From Nocardia sp. BMG111209 (GTDB lineage Bacteria; Actinomycetota; Actinomycetes; Mycobacteriales; Mycobacteriaceae): a stretch of 64,000 nucleotides of DNA. The notes beneath the pieces were generated by a model. It had not been told where the DNA came from and searched no databases. It worked only from the letters and a program-made list of their open reading frames with translations. Made by a program: the position numbers and the translations under genes. Each line of letters begins with the position of its first letter. The first letter of the stretch is position 1. The DNA is taken from contig NZ_KB907307.1 of assembly GCF_000381925.1 (NCBI RefSeq), positions 2,542,001 to 2,606,000 of the forward strand, read 5' to 3'. This document shows, piece by piece, positions 26,221 through 35,025 of this stretch.

Positions 26221-26577
26221 TCAGGACACCATCGGGCGGCCGATCAGCGAATCCAGAATGTCGCGGGCCTCGACCATCGCGTCGATCTCGGACGTGATCC
26301 GGTTCCGTTCGCGGGCCAGCCCGTCGCGCAGTTCGGGACATGTTCCGGCCAGCACGACGGTTTCGTCGACGACGCACGGCAGGATCTCGGCGATCACCGA
26401 CGTCGGCAGGCTCGCCGACAACAGGATTCGGATGCGGCGAACGGCGATGACCGCGGGTTCGTCGAATTCCCGATATCCGTTGGGGCGGCGTTCGGGCGCC
26501 AGCAGGCCGCATTCCTCGTAGTACCGCAGTGCCCGCACGCTCGCGCCGGTACGACGCGACAGCTCACCGATGTTCAC
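26221..26577 (-). CDS. MerR-family regulator
   Basis: A compact MerR protein of 118 residues with the winged-helix start MNIGELSRRTGASVRALRYY and YREFDEPAV, followed by the dimerising coiled coil and a short C-terminus. No metal-binding cysteine cluster is obvious, so it probably senses an organic ligand or stress. It is divergent from the gene at 26637; a near-perfect 22-bp palindrome lies between them in the stretched spacer of that gene's promoter. It ends convergently with the lysine hydroxylase gene. Confidence 0.9.
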   Translation of the reverse strand: MNIGELSRRTGASVRALRYYEECGLLAPERRPNGYREFDEPAVIAVRRIRILLSASLPTSVIAEILPCVVDETVVLAGTCPELRDGLARERNRITSEIDAMVEARDILDSLIGRPMVS

Positions 26578-26597
26578 CTGCCCAGATCAGCACGGAC

Positions 26598-26629
26598 TTG
26601 ACCCTCACGTCAACGTCAGGGTTTAGCGT
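26598..26629 (+). promoter_or_regulatory. MerR-type promoter and operator
   Basis: TTGACC (26598-26603) and TAGCGT (26624-26629) are 20 bp apart, the elongated spacing used by MerR activators. Between them lies a palindrome with arms ACCCTcACGT and ACGTcAGGGT (26601-26622), nine of ten positions matching. The gene starts at 26637, so its message would be nearly leaderless. Confidence 0.75.
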
Positions 26630-26636
26630 CGGCCGT

Positions 26637-27527
26637 ATGACGAATATCGACCCGCCTTCCCGCCGCTCCGTCAGCGTGCTCGGCCTCGGCCCGATGGGCC
26701 GGGCCCTCGCGACCGCGCTGCTCGCCGCGGGGCATCCGACCACCGTGTGGAACCGCACGCCGGGCCGAGCCGATACCCTTGCCGCACAAGGTGTCCGGGT
26801 TGCGGGCACGGTCGACGAGGCGATCCACAGCACCGATCTGACGATCGTGTGCCTGCGCGACTACGACGCGGTCGTCGGCCTGCTCGGCGAGCGGGACCGC
26901 GGTGGCCGCACGCTGATCAACCTCACCAGCGGGGAGCCCGCCCAGGCCCGTCGTCTCGCCGAATCGGCTGGGGCACAGGGCATTACCTATCTCGACGGCG
27001 CCATCCTCAGCCCGACGCCGCTGATCGGCACCCCGGCGGCGACCGTGCTCTACAGTGGCCCTCCCGAGGCGTTCGCGGCCGTGCGAGGGGATGTCGAGGT
27101 GATCGGTTCGGCCGTATATCTCGGCGCGGACATCGGTCGTGCGAATGCCTATGACATTGCGCTGCTGGATCTTTTCGCCACTGCCGTACACGGCGTCGCG
27201 CATGCCTTCGCACTCGCGTCCGCCGAGGGGATTCGCGCGCGGGACCTGGCGCCGTTCGCCACCGGCATCGGTGGCATCCTGCCCGAGATGATCACCCGAT
27301 TCGCGGACCGGATCGACGCCGGGGAACATCCCGGGGAACGCTCCACCATCGCCTCGGCCCATGCGAGCGTCCGCCATGTCATCGCCGCCGCGAAGCGACA
27401 CGGCATCGACACGGGCGCGCTCGACGCGGCACGAGCGGTGATCGGCAGGTCGATCGCCGCAGGCCACGCCGACGCGGGTCTGAGCAGATTGGCTGTGACA
27501 CTGCGGATCCCGCAGCCTCGCGGGTGA
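26637..27527 (+). CDS. NAD(P)-binding 6-phosphogluconate-dehydrogenase-like (imine reductase type) protein
   Basis: The 296-residue protein starts with a Rossmann loop GLGPMGRALATALL and the NADP-type WNRTPGRAD segment. It continues with NLTSGEP and YLDGAILSPTP in place of the beta-hydroxyacid dehydrogenase signatures. A helical C-terminal domain follows. The combination is typical of the imine-reductase/beta-hydroxyacid dehydrogenase superfamily in actinobacteria. It is divergently paired with a MerR gene and carries that regulator's operator in its promoter. Substrate unknown; reduction of an imine or keto compound is an inference. Confidence 0.8.
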   Translation: MTNIDPPSRRSVSVLGLGPMGRALATALLAAGHPTTVWNRTPGRADTLAAQGVRVAGTVDEAIHSTDLTIVCLRDYDAVVGLLGERDRGGRTLINLTSGEPAQARRLAESAGAQGITYLDGAILSPTPLIGTPAATVLYSGPPEAFAAVRGDVEVIGSAVYLGADIGRANAYDIALLDLFATAVHGVAHAFALASAEGIRARDLAPFATGIGGILPEMITRFADRIDAGEHPGERSTIASAHASVRHVIAAAKRHGIDTGALDAARAVIGRSIAAGHADAGLSRLAVTLRIPQPRG

Positions 27528-27534
27528 GATCCGC

Positions 27535-27741
27535 TCAGCGGTCGTCGCCGTTCTCCGAGATCGATATCGCGAGTGTGGGACACGCGTCGACCGCGGCGCG
27601 GACGGTCCGCCAGGAGCTCGGGTCCGGCGCCGGGTCGATCACGGTGGCCAGGTCGTCGTTGCCGACCTCGAAAATGCCGGGGGCGATGGTTGCGCACAGG
27701 GCGTGGCCTTCGCACCGGGCCGCATCGATATTGATCTTCAT
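27535..27741 (-). CDS. Ferredoxin, 3Fe-4S type
   Basis: A 68-residue small ferredoxin. Cys10 and Cys16 in CEGHALC and a later Cys in DACPTLAI give the three-cysteine pattern of the 3Fe-4S ferredoxins that feed actinobacterial P450s. It is the last gene of a P450-SDR-ferredoxin operon, 29 bp after the SDR stop, and is the obvious redox partner of that P450. No ferredoxin reductase is encoded nearby, so a general cellular one must be used. Confidence 0.92.
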   Translation of the reverse strand: MKINIDAARCEGHALCATIAPGIFEVGNDDLATVIDPAPDPSSWRTVRAAVDACPTLAISISENGDDR

Positions 27742-27770
27742 CGTCCCCTCCGGGAGATCGAGCGAATTAC

Positions 27771-28517
27771 TCAGATGTAGAGACCGCCGTTGACGCCGAT
27801 CAGTTGGCCGGTGATGAAACCCGCACTGTCGGAACACAAGAAGGCGCAGGCGGCCGCGACGTCGTCGGGGGTGCCGGCCCGCCGGACCGGTGTCGCCGGG
27901 ATGACGGCCTCGATGCCGGGAAAGAAGCCGGCGGCGGTGGCCTGGTGCGCCATCGGCGTATCGATGATCGACGGCGGAATGCTGTTGACCGTGATGCCTT
28001 TCGGCGACAGTTCGGCGGCGAGGGCTTTCGTGAGTCCGATGACCGCACCCTTGGACGCCACGTAGTGGGCCATGTTGCGGGCCCCGGATTGTGCGCTCGA
28101 CGAGGAGATCGTGACGATCCGCCCCCATCCGCTCTCGATCATGTCGGGGACGCTCGCCTGAATGCAGGAAAAGGTGCCGCCGAGATTGACCGCGAGCACC
28201 CGGTCCCACTGCTCGGTCGTGATCTCGGTGAACGGCGTGAACTCCTCGATTCCGGCGCTGGTGACGACGATCTCCACCGGGCCGTACTCCGATCGGACCG
28301 CACGGACCGCGGCGTCGACGGCGGTCCGGTCGGTCACGTCGACCTCGAAGGCCGTCGTGCGGCCGCCGGCGAAGGCGAGTTCGGCCGCGGCCTTCCGCAC
28401 GGCCTCACCCTGCCGGTCGAACAATGCGACGGCGTGCGACCCTTCGACCAGTTTGCGCGAGATCGCCAGGCCGATGCCCGAGGCGGCTCCGGTGACGATG
28501 GCTACTCTGGAATTCAT
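27771..28517 (-). CDS. Short-chain dehydrogenase/reductase (FabG-like)
   Basis: A 248-residue SDR with TGAASGIG at about residues 9-16, TSAG in place of NNAG, and the catalytic serine in TISSSSAQSG with YVASKGA. The C-terminus GQLIGVNGGLYI is typical of FabG-like 3-ketoacyl or alcohol dehydrogenases. It overlaps the P450 stop by four bases and precedes the ferredoxin. In this operon it probably oxidises the hydroxyl group introduced by the P450 to a ketone. Confidence 0.9.
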   Translation of the reverse strand: MNSRVAIVTGAASGIGLAISRKLVEGSHAVALFDRQGEAVRKAAAELAFAGGRTTAFEVDVTDRTAVDAAVRAVRSEYGPVEIVVTSAGIEEFTPFTEITTEQWDRVLAVNLGGTFSCIQASVPDMIESGWGRIVTISSSSAQSGARNMAHYVASKGAVIGLTKALAAELSPKGITVNSIPPSIIDTPMAHQATAAGFFPGIEAVIPATPVRRAGTPDDVAAACAFLCSDSAGFITGQLIGVNGGLYI

Positions 28518-29782
28518 TGCGCCGGAGTGAATTCGAGGTGCAGCGCGCTGAGTCCGCGCAACACGTAGGTCGGTTCGTAGTGCAGGGTGCGGGCGGTGGC
28601 CGGACCGTGCTCGGCGTCCGAGATCCGGATATCGCGCATGCGGTGCAGAATCAGTTCGAAACTGATGCGAGACTCCATGCGCGCCAACGGCCCTCCCGGA
28701 CAGGTGTGGATGCCGCGGGCGAAGGAGATGTGCTCGCGGGCATTGGGCCGATCGAGTTCGAACACCCCGGGATTCTCGAATCGGGACGGGTCGCGATTGG
28801 CCGCACCGGGCAGCACCATCACGATGCTCCCGGCCGGCACGTCCACCCCGCCGATCGTGGTGGCCTCACGGGCGAGCCGGAAATCGGTCTTGACCGGGGC
28901 CTCGAGCCGCAGGCATTCCTCGACGAAGCCGGCGATCCGATCCGGGGCCGCGCGCAGGTCCTCCTGCATGCCAGGATTCTCGGCGAGAACCCGCAGACCG
29001 GCCGTCATCACCCGCGCGGTGGTCTCCTGACCCGCGGCGAACAGGAAGGACGACAGGTGCACCAGGTCGGCGATCTCCGGCAACGAACCGTCGGGGAAAC
29101 GCGCGGAAGCCAAGGCGGACAACACATCCGCGCGCGGTTCCCGCCGCCGCTCCTCGAGGTAGGCGGTGAAACGAGTGCTCAGGAACTCCAGCGGATTACC
29201 GACCATCATCTCGTCGACGATGGCGCCGGGAGGTGAGGTGTTCGACAACACCTGCCGGAAGGCGGTGTAGTCCTCCTCCGGCACACCGAGCAGATTGGCG
29301 ATCACCAGCATCGCGAACGGCTGCGCGTAGGTGTGCAGGAATTCGACCTTGCCCTGCTCGACGAATTCGTCGAGCATGCGGTCCGCCTGCACCCACACGA
29401 ACTCCTCGTTCTCCTTCAACCGCCGGGGCGTGAACAACGCCTTCAGCAGGTCCCGGTGAGCGGTGTGCTGCGGCTGGTCGAAGGTGACCATGTGCTCGTG
29501 CAGCGGGAAGGCGGCGCGGTGCTGCTCGATCAGGGCGCCGATATCGGCGCCCTCGGGATCGAACGGCAGGCCCGGGAACGGACCGCTCGGGGCGACGCAG
29601 CTGGAGAAGACCTCGTGGTTGCGATACACCTCGACGGCGGCATCGTAACCGGTCACCGCCAGCACGCCGTGATGCGGTTCGCGGACCACCGGGCAGCGGG
29701 CCCGCAGGGCTTCGAAGTAGGGGTACGGATCGTCGACAATCGTTGTGTCGGTGAAGAAGTCGATCTCGTCGAACAGGCTCAC
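28514..29782 (-). CDS. Cytochrome P450
   Basis: A bacterial class I P450 of 422 residues. The heme-binding loop is SFARGIHTCPGGPLAR, the I-helix oxygen-activation motif is FAAGQETTA, and the ExxR motif is EECLR. GTG 29782 has CAGGAG six bases upstream; an ATG at 29815 would add 11 unconserved residues. It is first in the operon with an SDR and a 3Fe-4S ferredoxin. A composite palindrome about 90 bp upstream matches one before the mce operon, suggesting joint control with lipid import. Hydroxylation of an imported terpenoid or sterol-like substrate is a reasonable inference. Confidence 0.92.
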   Translation of the reverse strand: MSLFDEIDFFTDTTIVDDPYPYFEALRARCPVVREPHHGVLAVTGYDAAVEVYRNHEVFSSCVAPSGPFPGLPFDPEGADIGALIEQHRAAFPLHEHMVTFDQPQHTAHRDLLKALFTPRRLKENEEFVWVQADRMLDEFVEQGKVEFLHTYAQPFAMLVIANLLGVPEEDYTAFRQVLSNTSPPGAIVDEMMVGNPLEFLSTRFTAYLEERRREPRADVLSALASARFPDGSLPEIADLVHLSSFLFAAGQETTARVMTAGLRVLAENPGMQEDLRAAPDRIAGFVEECLRLEAPVKTDFRLAREATTIGGVDVPAGSIVMVLPGAANRDPSRFENPGVFELDRPNAREHISFARGIHTCPGGPLARMESRISFELILHRMRDIRISDAEHGPATARTLHYEPTYVLRGLSALHLEFTPAQ

Positions 29783-29869
29783 GACAGGCTCCTGGTCAGG
29801 ACACAGCATCGGCACGGCCGCCGGACACCGAGGTCTGCTGCGCGCTGCGAGGGTGGTCGGACGCCACCC

Positions 29870-29912
29870 GTGCTAATCAACCGCTCAGCAATGCTGAACA
29901 CATGATTAGCAT
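29870..29912. promoter_or_regulatory. Composite palindromic operator before the P450 operon
   Basis: TGCTAATCA (29871-29879) and TGATTAGCA (29903-29911) are perfect nine-base inverted arms, with a second nested pair GCTCAGC / GCTGAAC inside. The same arrangement recurs at 30832-30879. It is a likely binding site for the TetR protein encoded at 29976-30584. Confidence 0.7.
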
Positions 29913-29975
29913 GCGCGGGCCGGAGCGGTCAAGACCCGGGGGCCGGTCGCGGGCCGGGTGCCGGGGCGGCGAAAA

Positions 29976-30584
29976 TCAGTCGCCCACAGCCATTTCCGGT
30001 GGTAACTCGCCGAAACGCGCGAGCAGGTCGCGCACGAACGACAGGGTTTCCGGGTGCGCGACGGTCATGCCCAGGGTGGCCTCGAGCGCGATCGTCCGCG
30101 ACACTCCCGCCATCACGAAGGCCATCACCTCGGCCGGCACGCCGCCGAGATCGACCGGATGCTGCGCCATGATCGTGCGCACGATCTCGATCTCGGCCTC
30201 CCGGAACCGGCGCGAGTAGTCGGCCAGGGCCTCCCGGATCACCTCGCGATGGTTGGCCAGTGCCACGAATTCCATGGTGAGCGCGCCGGTGGACGCCGCC
30301 TCCAGATCGAATTCCCACAGGGCGCGCAAGGGATTCGCGGCCTTCAGGATGTCCGCCTGCCGCCGCAGGCCGTCCGTCGCGCGCCGCCGGAACACGGCGA
30401 GGAACAGGTCGTCCATCGTGCGGAAGTAGTAGTAGACCAGCTGGTACTTCAGGCCCGCCGCGCGCGCCACACTCCGCGAACTGACCGCGGCGTAGCCCTC
30501 TTCCAGCATCAGCCGCTCGGCGGCGTCCAGCAGGACGCTCCGATTCTTCGCGTCGGCCGAACCGATCCGCCGCTTCGATTCCAT
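29976..30584 (-). CDS. TetR-family regulator of the P450 and mce operons
   Basis: The TetR DNA-binding domain is clear: LLDAAERLMLEEGYAAVSS and the helix-turn-helix SVARAAGLKYQLVYYYF (about residues 43-60). The remaining 140 residues form the ligand-binding domain. ATG 30584 has GGAGGT nine bases upstream; TTG 30593 is too close to it. The gene lies between the P450 operon and the mce operon, and both carry the same composite palindrome. That makes this protein the best candidate repressor of both. The inducer is probably a lipid or its CoA ester. Confidence 0.88.
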   Translation of the reverse strand: MESKRRIGSADAKNRSVLLDAAERLMLEEGYAAVSSRSVARAAGLKYQLVYYYFRTMDDLFLAVFRRRATDGLRRQADILKAANPLRALWEFDLEAASTGALTMEFVALANHREVIREALADYSRRFREAEIEIVRTIMAQHPVDLGGVPAEVMAFVMAGVSRTIALEATLGMTVAHPETLSFVRDLLARFGELPPEMAVGD

Positions 30585-30831
30585 CTGCCCCAAACCTCCG
30601 ATTCGCCGTCACCGGACATTGCCACGACCGCGGGACGGCCCAGCGACGTCACACCCGGCGCCGCACCGATCCACGCTACCCAGCAACATCGCCACCCGGA
30701 CGCAGCGGCCGTGACCGGAGCCGGTTCGCCCGCACCGCGGAACCGGGTTCGCTTACGCGCAGCGATCATTCGGGCGCGCTCGCCGACCGGCCGCCGGACG
30801 GTGCGAGCACTGTTGACCGGCCGTCTGCATC

Positions 30832-30879
30832 GTGCTAATCATATGCTCAGCGTGTTCATGCTGAGCACTTGATTAGCAC
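30832..30879. promoter_or_regulatory. Composite palindromic operator before the mce operon
   Basis: The 20-base arms at 30832-30851 and 30860-30879 match at 18 positions; the outer halves read GTGCTAATCA and TGATTAGCAC, the inner ones GCTCAGC and GCTGAGC. The site ends about 70 bp before the yrbEA start. It matches the palindrome at 29870-29912, with a centre eight bases long instead of three. Confidence 0.75.
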
Positions 30880-30948
30880 ACCATCGACGGATTCGCACCC
30901 GATGGTGGTTCGTCCCGAATCAGATGAGATACCCGAGGGATGCAGTCC

Positions 30949-31845
30949 ATGACGGTCGAGCGAAACCGGTTGGCAATCAACGGCGATGAGCACATCGATA
31001 CCGCACGGGAGCCGGAACTACTTCCCTCGCAACGCATGGCACGATCGGCGCGCGAATATCTGCGCCGGCATCCGGTCGCGGCGTTCGAGACCGTCGGCGG
31101 CCAGTTCGTACTCGGTGTCCGCAGCACCCGGTACCTGGCGCTGGACCTGATCCGGGGACGTTTTCCGGTGGAGGAGTTCGTCCGGCAGGCGGCGTTCATG
31201 GCGTCGGCGGCGATGCTGCCCACCATCTTCGTGGCGCTGCCGATCGGCGTGACCCTGTCCATCCAGTTCGGCCTGCTGGCCGGGCAGGTCGGCGCCACGT
31301 CGCTGGCGGGCGCGGCCAGCGGGCTGGCCGTGATCCGCCAGGGCGCACCGATGGTCGCCGCGCTGCTGATGGCCGCGGCCGTCGGCTCGGCGGTGTGCGC
31401 CGACCTCGGATCCCGCCGGATCCGCGACGAGATCGATGCCATGGAGGTGATGGGCATCTCGGTCGTGCGCCGCCTGGTGGTGCCCCGCTTCGCGGCGTCG
31501 ATCCTGGTCAGCGTGTCGCTGACCGGATTCGTCTGCTTCGTCGGATTCCTCGGCGGCTATCTGTTCAACGTCTTCGTGCAGCGCGGCGCCCCGGGCAGTT
31601 TCGTCGCCACCTTCGCCTCCTTCGCCACCGTCGGCGATCTGGTGCTCGCGGTCGTCAAGGCGGTCGTGTACGGCGCCATCGTCGCGGTGGTGGCCTGCGA
31701 GAAGGGATTGTCGGCACGCGGCGGTCCGGCCGGGGTCGCCAATGCGGTGAATTCGACGGTGGTCGCCTCGGTCCTGCTGCTCATGCTCGTGAACGTCGCC
31801 TTCACCCAGCTGTATCTGCTGCTGTTCCCGAGAGCCGGTCTGTGA
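30949..31845 (+). CDS. yrbEA: YrbE-type permease A of the mce importer
   Basis: One of the two MlaE-like integral membrane permeases of an Mce lipid ABC importer. About six hydrophobic segments are visible, with the conserved MlaE-type stretch SAVCADLGSRRIRDEIDAMEVMG that contacts the ATPase. The 298-residue length is normal. ATG 30949 leaves proper spacing to GAGGG; ATG 30940 directly abuts it. No ATPase gene is in the operon; Mce systems share an MceG encoded elsewhere. Confidence 0.92.
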   Translation: MTVERNRLAINGDEHIDTAREPELLPSQRMARSAREYLRRHPVAAFETVGGQFVLGVRSTRYLALDLIRGRFPVEEFVRQAAFMASAAMLPTIFVALPIGVTLSIQFGLLAGQVGATSLAGAASGLAVIRQGAPMVAALLMAAAVGSAVCADLGSRRIRDEIDAMEVMGISVVRRLVVPRFAASILVSVSLTGFVCFVGFLGGYLFNVFVQRGAPGSFVATFASFATVGDLVLAVVKAVVYGAIVAVVACEKGLSARGGPAGVANAVNSTVVASVLLLMLVNVAFTQLYLLLFPRAGL

Positions 31846-31846
31846 C

Positions 31847-32701
31847 ATGGGCGCGACCTACCATCCACACGGAACCCGTTATGTATCCGGCACTTTCGAG
31901 GCAGCCGCGCGCGGCTTCATGCGGCAGGGACACATCGCGACCTTCTTCCTGCACGCGGTCACCTCGATCCCGCTCATGATGCGCCACTACCGCAAGGAAT
32001 TCCTGCGCCTGCTCTCGGATGTGACCTGGGGCAACGGATCCATCGTCGTCGGTGGCGGCACCGCCGGGGTGATCATCGTGCTCGGCGGTGCCAGCGGCGC
32101 GATCATCGGGCTGGAGGGCTACAACGCCCTGCACCTGCTGGGCATGGAACCGGCGGTGGGCCTGATCGCGTCCACCGCCGCGACCCGGGAGGTGGCGCCG
32201 ATCATGGCGTCGCTGGCCTTCGCCGCGCAGGCCGGCTGCCGGTTCACCGCGCAACTCGGCGCGATGCGCAACTCCGAGGAGATCGACGCGATGGAGTCGG
32301 TCGCGATCCGGCCCATCCCCTATCTCGTCAGCACCCGGCTGGCGGCCTCGGTGCTCGCGGTGATCCCGCTGTATCTGGTCTGCCTCGGCGTGAACTACGG
32401 TGTCGTGCAAACGATCGTCAGCGTCTCCGGTGGCCTGTCCGGCGGTACCTACCAGCACTACTTCACGCTGGTGCTCAACGGTCCCGACATCGCCTACTCG
32501 GTGCTGAAGGCCGTCGTCTTCGTGGCCATCACCTCGACGATCCAGTGCTACTACGGGTTCTATGCCGCAGGCGGACCGCAGGGCGTGGGAGTCGCCACCG
32601 GCCGCGCCATGCGTGCCGCCATCTCCGTGATGATCGTGGTGAATCTCCTTCTGACGGTGGCGATCTGGGGAATCGGCGCCAGTGCACGGCTGGGTGGCTG
32701 A
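31847..32701 (+). CDS. yrbEB: YrbE-type permease B of the mce importer
   Basis: The second MlaE-family permease, 284 residues with about five or six membrane segments. The coupling-helix region is CRFTAQLGAMRNSEEIDAMES, the counterpart of the one in yrbEA. It starts one base after the yrbEA stop, so the pair is translated together and probably forms the heterodimeric inner-membrane channel of the importer. The N-terminal 40 residues are cytoplasmic and less conserved. Confidence 0.92.
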   Translation: MGATYHPHGTRYVSGTFEAAARGFMRQGHIATFFLHAVTSIPLMMRHYRKEFLRLLSDVTWGNGSIVVGGGTAGVIIVLGGASGAIIGLEGYNALHLLGMEPAVGLIASTAATREVAPIMASLAFAAQAGCRFTAQLGAMRNSEEIDAMESVAIRPIPYLVSTRLAASVLAVIPLYLVCLGVNYGVVQTIVSVSGGLSGGTYQHYFTLVLNGPDIAYSVLKAVVFVAITSTIQCYYGFYAAGGPQGVGVATGRAMRAAISVMIVVNLLLTVAIWGIGASARLGG

Positions 32702-32704
32702 CCG

Positions 32705-33964
32705 ATGCTGATCCTGTTCGACACCGACGGCCGCGGGCCGTCGGGACGTGCGCTGGTCCTGCGCGGAGTGGCGATGCTGGCCACCGCCGCCCTCGCGGTC
32801 GGTGTGCTGCTGCTGAAATCCACCGGCACCTTCGAGTCCACCGTCCCGGTCACCGCGGTACTCGCGCAGCTGGGTGACGGACTGCCCGCCCGCTCCGACG
32901 TGAAATTCCGTGGCGCGCTGGTCGGTACGGTCGACGGCGTCGACCCGGGCGCGCACGGCGAACCGAATCGGGTCCGGATCGCGCTGGATCCGTCCTTCGC
33001 CGAGACCATTCCACGCACCGTGACGGCGCGGGTGGTGCCCAGCAACGTCTTCGCCGTCTCCTCGATCCAATTGGTCGACAACGGCCCGGCCCCCGGATTG
33101 CGGCCGCACGACCTCATCCCCCAGGACCACAGTCTGTCCACCGTGCAGCTGCAGACCGCGCTCACCAAGTTGCGCGAAATCATCGCGGCGACAAGCCGAC
33201 TCGGCAGCGACACCACCGTCGGCGTGCTGGCGGCCGTCGCGCAGGCCACCGACCGCAAGGGAGCCACCCTGCTCGACGCCGGCCGGCAACTCGACGAGAT
33301 CGTCAACCGGCTCGACACCCTGACCACCCCCGACGGCGGGCCGTCCACGATCACCGAACTCACCGAGGCGGTGCGCGGACTCGACCGGGCGGCACCGGAT
33401 CTGCTCGATGCCCTGCACCACACGGTCGTCTCCGAACGCACCCTGGCCGAACAGGACGCCGGCCTGGTTCGGCTGCTGGCGGCGGGCAATTCCACGACCG
33501 CCACCGTGGCCGGCGGCCTGGACCGGCACGCCGACGAGCTGGTCACCGCCAACCGGCAGATGGCGCCGGTCCTCGACGTCTGGGGTGCGGGCAGTCCCTC
33601 GTTCAGTGAGATCGTCGAGGTGATCACGCGCCTGTCCGGCAACTTCACCCGGGAGTTCTGGAAGCGGGACCAGAACGTGGGCCTGGGTAAATTCGTCCTG
33701 GAGCTCACTCCGCACGATCTGTACACCCGCGCGGACTGCCCCCGCTACGGCGCGCTGGCCGGAGCCAGTTGCCGCACCGCACCGGAATCGGTACCGACCC
33801 CGCAGCTTCCGGCCGCACTCGCGTCGCGCACCTATCCGGCGCCCGATCCGGCTGCGGCGCAAGCCGATCCGCTGAGCGCCATCCTCGGCGGCGATCCGGC
33901 CGCGACCGAATCGCTGCTCGCACAGATCCTCGCCGCCACCACGCCGCCGGGAGGACCCCGATGA
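32705..33964 (+). CDS. mceA: Mce family protein A
   Basis: An MCE/MlaD-domain protein of 419 residues with one N-terminal membrane anchor (about 19-38) and the MCE domain after it (about 45-130, including SDVKFRGALVGTVDGV). A long helical segment follows, rich in heptad-like Leu/Thr patterns, and then a proline-rich tail with four cysteines around residues 340-358. In Mce systems six such subunits make a hetero-hexameric tube that carries lipid across the periplasm. It starts three bases after yrbEB and overlaps mceB by four. Confidence 0.92.
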   Translation: MLILFDTDGRGPSGRALVLRGVAMLATAALAVGVLLLKSTGTFESTVPVTAVLAQLGDGLPARSDVKFRGALVGTVDGVDPGAHGEPNRVRIALDPSFAETIPRTVTARVVPSNVFAVSSIQLVDNGPAPGLRPHDLIPQDHSLSTVQLQTALTKLREIIAATSRLGSDTTVGVLAAVAQATDRKGATLLDAGRQLDEIVNRLDTLTTPDGGPSTITELTEAVRGLDRAAPDLLDALHHTVVSERTLAEQDAGLVRLLAAGNSTTATVAGGLDRHADELVTANRQMAPVLDVWGAGSPSFSEIVEVITRLSGNFTREFWKRDQNVGLGKFVLELTPHDLYTRADCPRYGALAGASCRTAPESVPTPQLPAALASRTYPAPDPAAAQADPLSAILGGDPAATESLLAQILAATTPPGGPR

Positions 33965-35022
33965 GATACCGCCGCCCGCTGTTGGGCCTCAGTGTCTTCC
34001 TGGTCGTGGCCACGGCCCTGCTGTGGATCACCTTCGACACCCTCGATCGCGGTGTGAACGGTTCCACCCGAACGTATTCCGCCATTTTCAGCGATGTGTC
34101 CGGACTGCGTTCCGGCGACGACGTCCGGATGGCGGGGGTCCGCGTCGGCCGGGTCGACCACGTCGACCTGGACGGCGCCGACCGCGCCGATCCGGACGGC
34201 GTCCGGGCGAAGGTCACCTTCCGGGTGCAGGCCGATCAGCAGCTGTTCGGCACCACCCGGGCCTCGATCACCTATCAGAACGTGGTGGGCCAGCGCTATC
34301 TCGGCCTGGCTCCCTCGCAGGTCGGCAACCCGGCGGCATTGCCCGCGGGCGCGGTCATCCCGCTCGATCACACCGATCCGTCGTTCGATCTGTCGGGCCT
34401 GCTGAACGGGTTCGAGCCGCTGTTCGGTGGCCTGGACACCGCGCAGGTCAACAATCTCACCGACGCCCTGGTCAAGGCGTTGCAAGGGGACAACGGCTCC
34501 CTCGCCGCGCTCGTCGCCCAAACCGCCTCGCTGGCACAGTCACTGGCCGGACCGGATCAGGTGCTCGGCGCCATCATCGCGAATCTCGACACCGTCGTCT
34601 CCGGACTCTCCGGCCGCAGCGCCGGATTGCAGACGGTGCTGACCCAATCACGCACGCTCATCGACGGATTGAGCCGTCACCGGGACGAACTGACCGGCAC
34701 CCTCGATCGGGTCGCCGTGCTCACCGGACAGGTCGGCGCCGTGATGGACTCCGCCGAACCGCAATTGAACGACCTGCTGCATCGCGGGCCCGGTTTCACC
34801 GCGCACGTCAACGCCGACAAGGACGCGTTCGCCTATCTCGGCTACAACCTTCCCCCGATGTTCCAGGGTCTGGCCCGGGTCACCCAGGAAGGGGCCTATC
34901 TCGACATCTACCCGTGCACCTTCGACGTGACCCTGGTTCCGGCGTTGTCGACGGTGGTCGCGACCATCGTCGCCGCCGCGACCCCGTCCGGCACGGTTCA
35001 ACACTCCGCGATGTGTAGGTGA
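33961..35022 (+). CDS. mceB: Mce family protein B
   Basis: A 353-residue MCE protein with an N-terminal anchor (about 7-25) and an MCE domain (about 38-125, SDVSGLRSGDDVRMAGVRVGRV). A helical tube-forming region follows. The C-terminus has two cysteines (YPCTFDV and the final Cys) that may pair. ATG 33961 overlaps the mceA stop (ATGA). It is one of the six ring subunits of the importer. Confidence 0.92.
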   Translation: MRYRRPLLGLSVFLVVATALLWITFDTLDRGVNGSTRTYSAIFSDVSGLRSGDDVRMAGVRVGRVDHVDLDGADRADPDGVRAKVTFRVQADQQLFGTTRASITYQNVVGQRYLGLAPSQVGNPAALPAGAVIPLDHTDPSFDLSGLLNGFEPLFGGLDTAQVNNLTDALVKALQGDNGSLAALVAQTASLAQSLAGPDQVLGAIIANLDTVVSGLSGRSAGLQTVLTQSRTLIDGLSRHRDELTGTLDRVAVLTGQVGAVMDSAEPQLNDLLHRGPGFTAHVNADKDAFAYLGYNLPPMFQGLARVTQEGAYLDIYPCTFDVTLVPALSTVVATIVAAATPSGTVQHSAMCR

Positions 35023-35025
35023 ATC

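Noticed and set aside
31802..33862. 686-codon minus-strand frame across yrbEB and mceA
   Set aside because: Antisense to recognised mce genes, low-complexity translation.
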